A stretch of 42,965 bases of DNA from Kitasatospora sp. DSM 101779 (GTDB taxonomy: Bacteria > Actinomycetota > Actinomycetes > Streptomycetales > Streptomycetaceae), in contig NZ_JAHTIK010000001.1 of assembly GCF_025655475.1 (NCBI RefSeq), positions 5,275,132 to 5,318,096 of the forward strand, read 5' to 3'. Below, one piece after another: positions 38,055 through 42,965 of the stretch (position 1 is the stretch's first letter; each line of letters opens with the position of its first letter). Both the position numbers and the translations under genes were made by a program. Below the pieces are notes generated by a model that saw nothing but the letters and a program-made list of their open reading frames with translations, was not told the DNA's origin and did no database searches.

Positions 38055-38069
38055 CTGCTGACGTGGACA

Positions 38070-38075
38070 ACCATA
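38070..38075 (-). promoter_or_regulatory. -10 box of tRNA-Lys copy 3
   Basis: TATGGT preceded by CGTG, 15 bp from the tRNA 5' end, the same spacing as for copies 1 and 2. Confidence 0.5.
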
Positions 38076-38118
38076 CACGCTCCCGCAGGTCGGACGCACA
38101 TCCGTATCCACCTGCCGT

Positions 38119-38691
38119 TCAGTGCAGCTTCTCCCCGGCGGCCAGCATGGCCACGAACTTCTCGATCCGCCGGGCGCGGGTCTCCGGCCGCTTGGCCTCC
38201 TGCACCCGGTGGAGGATCGAGTACCGGTTGGCGCCGTCCAGTGCGGTGAAGTTCTCCGCCGCGGCGGGCACGGCCGCCAGGGCCGCGGCCAGGTCCTCCG
38301 GCACGGTCGCTGAGCGCGGGCTGTCGTAGGCGGCCTCCCAGCGGCCGTCCGCCCGGGCCCGCTCGACCTCGGCGAGGCCCGCCGGACGCATCCGGCCCTG
38401 CGCGGCGAGCGTCTCCGCCTTCGCCCGATTGATCTTGGACCACCGGCTGCGGGCCGTGCGGGGCGTGAACCGCTGCAGCCAGTACCGGTCGTCGAAGGAG
38501 CGCTTCTGCCCGTCGATCCAGCCGAAGCACAGGGCGGCGTCCAGCGCCCCGGCGTAGTCCAGCGAGGTGACGCCCGGGGCCTTCTTGCGGAGCTTCAGCC
38601 AGATCCCGGGGGAGGAGTCGTGGTGCGCGTCGAGCCAGGCCTCGAACTCCTCGGCGGAGTCGAAGGCGAGCGTGTCCTGCGAGTCGGCCAT
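38119..38691 (-). CDS. YdeI/OmpD-associated family protein
   Basis: A 190-residue cytosolic protein. It carries the family blocks FDSAEEFEAWLDAHH near residues 9-23, GIWLKLRKKAPG, a DYAGALDAALCFGWIDGQK stretch near 45-63, RFTPRTARSRWSKIN, and the C-terminal helical part EKFVAMLAAGEKLH. The biochemical function of the family is not known; members are common in actinomycetes. ATG 38691 has no strong ribosome site, only CGGGC just before it. It lies in the same direction as the reductase gene upstream, with a 40-bp gap, so the two may be cotranscribed. Confidence 0.88.
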   Translation of the reverse strand: MADSQDTLAFDSAEEFEAWLDAHHDSSPGIWLKLRKKAPGVTSLDYAGALDAALCFGWIDGQKRSFDDRYWLQRFTPRTARSRWSKINRAKAETLAAQGRMRPAGLAEVERARADGRWEAAYDSPRSATVPEDLAAALAAVPAAAENFTALDGANRYSILHRVQEAKRPETRARRIEKFVAMLAAGEKLH

Positions 38692-38731
38692 GCCCGCAGT
38701 GAACCACAGGGCACCGACAGATGAGACGGGA

Positions 38732-39442
38732 TCAGGTCCGGGGGACGACCACCGCGAGCGTCCCGGCGCCCGGCGGCCGGTGGGCGGCGGCCTCCTCCAG
38801 TCCCAGGACGGTGTCCGGCACCAGTCGGAAGGCGCCCTCCTCCCACAGCTCCACCATCTCGCCCAGCTCGGCGGACTCGGCGGCGCCGACCGTCCGGCCG
38901 ACCGGCGGCACCGGCGAGGCCACCCGTTCCGGGCCGCCCGCCAGCTCCGGCCAGAGCGGGGCCGTGCCCGCGCCGACGGCGTCCAGCACCGCGTCCACGC
39001 CCTGCGGGGCGGCCGCCCGGACGCGCTCGGCCAGCTGCGCCCCGTAGCCGATCGGCACGGCGCCGGACTCCCGCAGCGCGGCGTGCTCCCGGACGCCCGC
39101 GGCGGTGACCGGCAGCAGCGCCGCCTCGGCCCAGGGCAGCGCGGCGGGCCGGTGGGCCACCCGGTCGGCGTCCGCGGCGGCGTACTCGGCGCACGCACCG
39201 GAAGGGCAGTGCCCGAGCACCTCGTCGCCGACCTCCAGGCCGTACGTGCCCGGGCCGAGCTGCACCACCACCCCGGCGAACTCGGTGCCCGGCACCCCGG
39301 CCGGCGTACCGCCGACCGGTGGCAGACCGGCCGCCTCCACCCGGACGAGGACCTGCCCGGGGCCCGGTCGCGGCACCACCGCCTCGACCGTCCGCGCGGT
39401 GCAGGCCGCACCGCCGGGCCCCGGGTACTCCAGCGCCCGCAC
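38732..39442 (-). CDS. medium-chain reductase/quinone oxidoreductase-like protein lacking the Rossmann glycine motif
   Basis: Related to zinc-free NADPH:quinone reductases of about 300-320 residues, but only 236 long. The N-terminal GroES-like domain is recognisable (PRPGPGQVLVRVEAAG, PGTEFAGVV, VGDEVLGHCPSGACAEY, then WAEAALLPVTAAGV). At this point a normal member continues with an AxGGVG nucleotide-binding strand; here the sequence jumps to REHAALRESGAVPIGYG, the late part of the cofactor domain, so about 50-60 residues including the glycine motif are missing. The frame is intact and codon use normal. GTG 39442 has GGGAGGT 6 bases upstream. It may be a degenerate or neofunctionalised protein that no longer binds NADPH. 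Confidence 0.75.
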   Translation of the reverse strand: MRALEYPGPGGAACTARTVEAVVPRPGPGQVLVRVEAAGLPPVGGTPAGVPGTEFAGVVVQLGPGTYGLEVGDEVLGHCPSGACAEYAAADADRVAHRPAALPWAEAALLPVTAAGVREHAALRESGAVPIGYGAQLAERVRAAAPQGVDAVLDAVGAGTAPLWPELAGGPERVASPVPPVGRTVGAAESAELGEMVELWEEGAFRLVPDTVLGLEEAAAHRPPGAGTLAVVVPRT

Positions 39443-39584
39443 CGGCGACCTCCCGTTTCCGCTCCCGTCCCCGCACCCGGCGAGCCGCGCCGGGCGGGTG
39501 CTTTGTCACATTTATGCTGATCTGCGGGGTAGGGGGCCGCATGTCGCACGGACACCGGGGTGTACGGACACAGGGAGTGGATGG

Positions 39585-41165
39585 GTGGCCCAGCTGTCGC
39601 TGCTGTTCCTGGTGCTGCTCGCCTCCGTGGTGACGATGCCGCTGGCCCGCCGCATCCACGTGCCGCAGCCGGTGCTGATGACCCTGCTCGGCCTGGCCAT
39701 GGCACTCGTCCCGCAGATCCCCGACGTGCGGGTCGACCCGGACTTCATCCTGCCGCTGGTGCTGCCGCCGCTGATCTTCGCGGTGGCCCGGCGCTCCTCC
39801 GTCCGCTACTTCCGCGCCAACATCCGGCCGATCCTGCTGCTGGCGGTCGCCCTGGTCGCCGCCACCACCACCGTGGTGGCCGCCGTCTTCCAGTGGCGGG
39901 TGCCCGGCCTTCCGCTGGCCGCAGCGGTGGCGCTCGGCGCGCTCGTCTCGCCGCCCGACCCGGTGGCGGCGGTCGCGGTGGCCGGCTCGGTCGGCCTGCC
40001 GCGCCGCCTGGTCGCGGTGCTGGAAGGCGAGGGACTGTTCAACGACGTCACCGCGATCGTCATCTACTCGCTGGCCATCGAGGCGGTGGTCAGCGGCCAC
40101 TTCTCCACGGCGGACGCCGCCCTGCGCCTGGTGCTGTCCGCCGTGGTCGCCGTCGTCCTCGGGATCGCCCTGGGCTGGCTGAACACCTGGCTGGCCGGCC
40201 GACTCGACGACCCCACCCAGCAGGTCGCGCTCAACCTGCTCGTCCCGTTCGCCGCCTACGCCCTCGCCGAGGAGGCGCACGGCTCCGGCGTGCTCGCCGT
40301 GGTGGTCTGCGCGCTGTATCTCGCCGACCGGGCAGCCGACGCGGACGACGTGTCCTTCCGGCTGGTCGGCAACGCCTTCTGGGAGATCGTCGAGATCCTC
40401 ATCACCGGGGTGGCCTTCGGCCTGATCGGCCTGGAGCTGAGCACCGTGCTGGCCGACGTCCGCTCCAGCTGGCGGGGCATGCTCGGCGACACCGCATGGG
40501 TGATCGCCGCGGTGGTGCTCGTCCGGCTGCTGTGGCTGCTGCCCGCCGCCTGGATCTCCGAGCGGCTCACCCACGGCGAGGAGGACACCCCGATCAGCTG
40601 GCGCGAGACGGTGGTGCTCTGGTGGTCCGGGATGCGCGGGGTCGCCACCGTGGCGCTCGCCCTCGCGGTGCCGCTCACCGTGCACGGCGGCGGGCCCTTC
40701 CCCGCCCGCAGCGAGATCGTCTTCGTCGCCTTCTCCGTGGTGCTGTTCACCCTGCTGGTGCAGGGACTCTCGCTGCCCTGGCTGGTGCGGCTGCTCGGGC
40801 TGCGCGACCACCCCGACGTCCACGACGAGGCGCTGCGGGTCCTGCGCTGGCGGGCCGCGAAGGCGGGACTGCACCGGCTGGAGGAACTGGAGGAGGAGCG
40901 CCGCCTGCCCGCCGAACTCGTCGACCGCCTCCGCGAACGCCAGCACGACCGGCTCGCCCGGCTCTACCCCGAGCGGTACGAGGAGGACGAGGCCGCCGAG
41001 GCCAAGCGCCGCCTCGCCCGCTGGCGGCAGGCGGCCGAGGTCGAGCAGGAGATGATCGCCGCCTCCCGCCGGGAGGTGCTGACGGCCCGTGGGGAACCCG
41101 GCGGCGATCCCGAGATGGCCGACCGGGTCCTGCGCGAGCTCGACCTCCGCTCGGCGCGCAAGTGA
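39585..41165 (+). CDS. CPA1-family Na+/H+ antiporter (NhaP-like)
   Basis: A 526-residue inner-membrane exchanger for Na+ (or K+) and protons, contributing to pH and salt balance. About 12 helices fill residues 5-405. The ion-binding motif SPPDPVAA is near residues 122-129 and the LEGEGLFNDVTAIV block near 147-160 is diagnostic for CPA1. A hydrophilic, charged C-terminal domain of about 120 residues with coiled-coil-like heptads (EELEEERRLPAELVDRLRER) is probably regulatory. GTG 39585 has GGGAG 7 bases upstream; the frame is open far upstream but that part is the antisense of the reductase gene. It is divergent from the reductase gene over 142 bp, where promoters for both must lie. Confidence 0.92.
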   Translation: MAQLSLLFLVLLASVVTMPLARRIHVPQPVLMTLLGLAMALVPQIPDVRVDPDFILPLVLPPLIFAVARRSSVRYFRANIRPILLLAVALVAATTTVVAAVFQWRVPGLPLAAAVALGALVSPPDPVAAVAVAGSVGLPRRLVAVLEGEGLFNDVTAIVIYSLAIEAVVSGHFSTADAALRLVLSAVVAVVLGIALGWLNTWLAGRLDDPTQQVALNLLVPFAAYALAEEAHGSGVLAVVVCALYLADRAADADDVSFRLVGNAFWEIVEILITGVAFGLIGLELSTVLADVRSSWRGMLGDTAWVIAAVVLVRLLWLLPAAWISERLTHGEEDTPISWRETVVLWWSGMRGVATVALALAVPLTVHGGGPFPARSEIVFVAFSVVLFTLLVQGLSLPWLVRLLGLRDHPDVHDEALRVLRWRAAKAGLHRLEELEEERRLPAELVDRLRERQHDRLARLYPERYEEDEAAEAKRRLARWRQAAEVEQEMIAASRREVLTARGEPGGDPEMADRVLRELDLRSARK

Positions 41166-41304
41166 GCGGGCCGCCCGGGGATAGGCTGGCCGCGGGCAAG
41201 GCCGTCAACGGAGTCGGCGCCAAGCACCACGCTGCCGCCGGACCTCGCGCACCCTCCCGCCGGGCCCTGCAGGTATCGCATCCGGATGATTCAAGGAGCA
41301 ACCG

Positions 41305-42965
41305 ATGTCGGAGAACCGTCCCGGCTCTCGCATCCCCCTGGACCGCACGCCCCAGTGGGCCGCGCTGGCCAAGCACCGCGAGGAGCTGGGCGAGCAGCAC
41401 CTGCGCGGGCTGTTCGAGGCCGACCCCGAGCGCGGCAGCCGGTACACCCTGACCGTCGGCGACCTGCACGTCGACTACTCCAAGCAGCTGGTGACCGACG
41501 AGACCCTCGCCCTGCTGCGGGAGCTCGCCGAGGCCACCGGCGTCGCCGCCCTGCGCGACGCCATGTTCCGCGGCGAGAAGATCAACATCACCGAGGACCG
41601 CGCCGTCCTGCACACCGCGCTGCGCGCCCCGCGCGACGCCGTGGTCGAGGTCGACGGCGAGAACGTCGTCCCCGCCGTGCACGCGGTGCTCGACAAGATG
41701 GCCGCCTTCGCCGACCGCGTCCGCAGCGGCGAGTGGACCGGCCACACCGGCAGGCGCATCCGCACCGTGGTCAACATCGGCATCGGCGGCTCCGACCTGG
41801 GCCCGGCCATGGCCTACGAGGTGCTGCGCTCCTTCACCGACCGCGGCATCGACGTCCGCTTCGTCTCCAACGTGGACGGCGCCGACCTGCACGAGGCGCT
41901 AGTCGGCGTGGACGCCGCCGAGACGCTGTTCATCGTCGCGTCGAAGACCTTCACCACCATCGAGACCGTCACCAACGCCGTCTCCGCGAAGAACTGGCTG
42001 CTCTCCGAGCTGAGCGCGGGCACCGACGCGGTCGCCAAGCACTTCGTCGCGCTCTCCACCAACGCGCAGGGCGTCGCCGACTTCGGCATCGACACCGCCA
42101 ACATGTTCGAGTTCTGGGACTGGGTGGGCGGCCGCTACTCCTACGACTCCGCCATCGGCCTCTCGCTGATGATCGCCATCGGCCCGGAGCAGTTCCGCGA
42201 GATGCTGGACGGGTTCCACCTGGTCGACGAGCACTTCCGCACGGCCCCGCCGGAGCGGAACGTGCCGCTGCTGCTCGGCCTGCTCGGCGTCTGGTACGAC
42301 AACTTCTTCGACGCGCAGTCGCACGCAGTGCTGCCCTACTCGCACTACCTCTCCAAGTTCACCGCCTACCTGCAGCAGCTGGACATGGAGTCCAACGGCA
42401 AGTCCGTGGACCGCGAGGGCCGGCCGGTGACCTGGCAGACCGGTCCGGTGGTCTGGGGCACCCCGGGCACCAACGGCCAGCACGCCTACTACCAGCTGCT
42501 GCACCAGGGCACCAAGGTGATCCCGGCCGACTTCATCGGCTTCGCCAAGCCGGTCGAGAGCCTGCCGCCCGGCCTGGTCGCCCAGCACGACCTGCTGATG
42601 GCCAACTTCTTCGCCCAGACCCAGGCGCTGGCCTTCGGCAAGACCGCCGAGGAGGTCGCGGCCGAGGGCGTACCGGCCGAGCTGGTGCCGCACAAGACCT
42701 TCCGCGGCAACCACCCCACCACCACCGTGCTGGCCGCCGAGCTCACGCCGTCGGTGCTCGGCCAGCTGGTCGCGCTCTACGAGCACAAGGTGTTCGTCCA
42801 GGGCGCGATCTGGAACATCGACTCCTTCGACCAGTGGGGCGTCGAACTGGGCAAGGTGCTGGCCAAGCGGATCGAGCCGGTGCTGCTGACCGGCGAGGGC
42901 ACCGAGAAGCTCGACAGCTCCACCGCCGAGCTCGTCGCGCGCTACCGGACACTGCGCGGCCGCTG
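41305..42965 (+). CDS. pgi: glucose-6-phosphate isomerase (3' end cut by one base)
   Basis: Interconverts glucose-6-phosphate and fructose-6-phosphate in glycolysis and gluconeogenesis. 553 codons are visible, then the bases TG at the window edge, most likely a TGA stop missing its last base, so the protein is probably complete at 553 residues, the usual length. Signatures are present: NIGIGGSDLGP near residues 152-162, SKTFTTIET near 211-219, the active-site Glu region ESNGKS, GTPGTNGQHAYYQLLHQG near 389-406 and the C-terminal QWGVELGK. ATG 41305 has AAGGAG 6 bases upstream. The 139-bp gap after the antiporter gene holds no obvious terminator, so partial readthrough is possible. Confidence 0.97.
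   Translation, partial: MSENRPGSRIPLDRTPQWAALAKHREELGEQHLRGLFEADPERGSRYTLTVGDLHVDYSKQLVTDETLALLRELAEATGVAALRDAMFRGEKINITEDRAVLHTALRAPRDAVVEVDGENVVPAVHAVLDKMAAFADRVRSGEWTGHTGRRIRTVVNIGIGGSDLGPAMAYEVLRSFTDRGIDVRFVSNVDGADLHEALVGVDAAETLFIVASKTFTTIETVTNAVSAKNWLLSELSAGTDAVAKHFVALSTNAQGVADFGIDTANMFEFWDWVGGRYSYDSAIGLSLMIAIGPEQFREMLDGFHLVDEHFRTAPPERNVPLLLGLLGVWYDNFFDAQSHAVLPYSHYLSKFTAYLQQLDMESNGKSVDREGRPVTWQTGPVVWGTPGTNGQHAYYQLLHQGTKVIPADFIGFAKPVESLPPGLVAQHDLLMANFFAQTQALAFGKTAEEVAAEGVPAELVPHKTFRGNHPTTTVLAAELTPSVLGQLVALYEHKVFVQGAIWNIDSFDQWGVELGKVLAKRIEPVLLTGEGTEKLDSSTAELVARYRTLRGR

Larger units (their letters stand above)
37931..38067 (-). repeat. 137-bp direct repeat, copy B (tRNA-Lys unit)
   Basis: By eye identical to 25518-25654, 12.4 kb away and in the same orientation, including the single mismatch in the terminator stem. 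The segment between the copies carries eight complete protein genes. Confidence 0.85.

Noticed and set aside
25518..38067. Integrative element or prophage bounded by tRNA-Lys copies
   Set aside because: The block has no integrase, excisionase, replication, transfer or phage genes, and the repeats are whole tRNA units with promoters and terminators rather than partial att sites.
38732..39442. Frameshift as the cause of the short reductase
   Set aside because: Both sides of the junction are in the same frame and no other frame nearby encodes the missing Rossmann strand.

Overview
The window is about 43 kb of very GC-rich DNA with strong third-position G/C bias, GTG and TTG starts, AGGAGG-type ribosome binding sites, many Tat and lipoprotein signals, and typical actinomycete families (LtrA, tricorn protease, DedA, Tat phospholipase C, GH18 chitinase with DasR-like operators). 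It looks like a Streptomyces or Kitasatospora chromosome. I see no integrase, transposase, phage gene, CRISPR array, polyketide or peptide synthetase, so it reads as ordinary chromosome. I did not find an obviously new multi-gene system; the most interesting points are architectural and are listed as findings.

Left part (1-11.6 kb): a HAD phosphatase and an LtrA membrane protein, uracil-DNA glycosylase (ung), then a leftward two-gene 3-oxoacid-type CoA-transferase operon. It diverges across a G-rich 546-bp gap from a tight six-gene rightward operon: periplasmic binding lipoprotein, two ABC ATPases, two permeases (all of the branched-chain amino acid/HAAT family) and an alpha/beta hydrolase. 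From the second gene on, each stop overlaps the next start by 4 bp. The import, hydrolysis and CoA-activation genes could handle one carboxylate, amide or ester substrate; that link is inference.

Middle (11.6-25.5 kb): a Tat lipoprotein of the polysaccharide deacetylase fold, a DedA membrane protein, an LLM flavin monooxygenase, a PAS-GGDEF-EAL c-di-GMP protein whose GGDEF domain is split by a roughly 185-residue low-complexity insert, an OsmC peroxiredoxin, chorismate mutase, type I signal peptidase, an EamA transporter, a class A penicillin-binding protein and an ATP-grasp-like protein.

Right part (25.5-43 kb): two tandem tRNA-Lys(CTT) genes, and a third identical copy 12 kb further on, all on the minus strand with matching terminators and -10 boxes. 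Between them lie a second LtrA paralogue, a pentapeptide-repeat protein, an NAD(P)-binding reductase, a Tat-exported phospholipase C, a small acidic protein, a tricorn-like protease, a chitinase with two tandem 16-bp DasR-like sites, and an N-acetylglucosamine-kinase-like ATPase (a plausible chitin degradation and GlcNAc phosphorylation pair). After the third tRNA come a YdeI-like protein, a medium-chain reductase lacking its Rossmann glycine motif, a CPA1 Na+/H+ antiporter, and glucose-6-phosphate isomerase, which runs into the window edge one base before its probable stop codon is complete.
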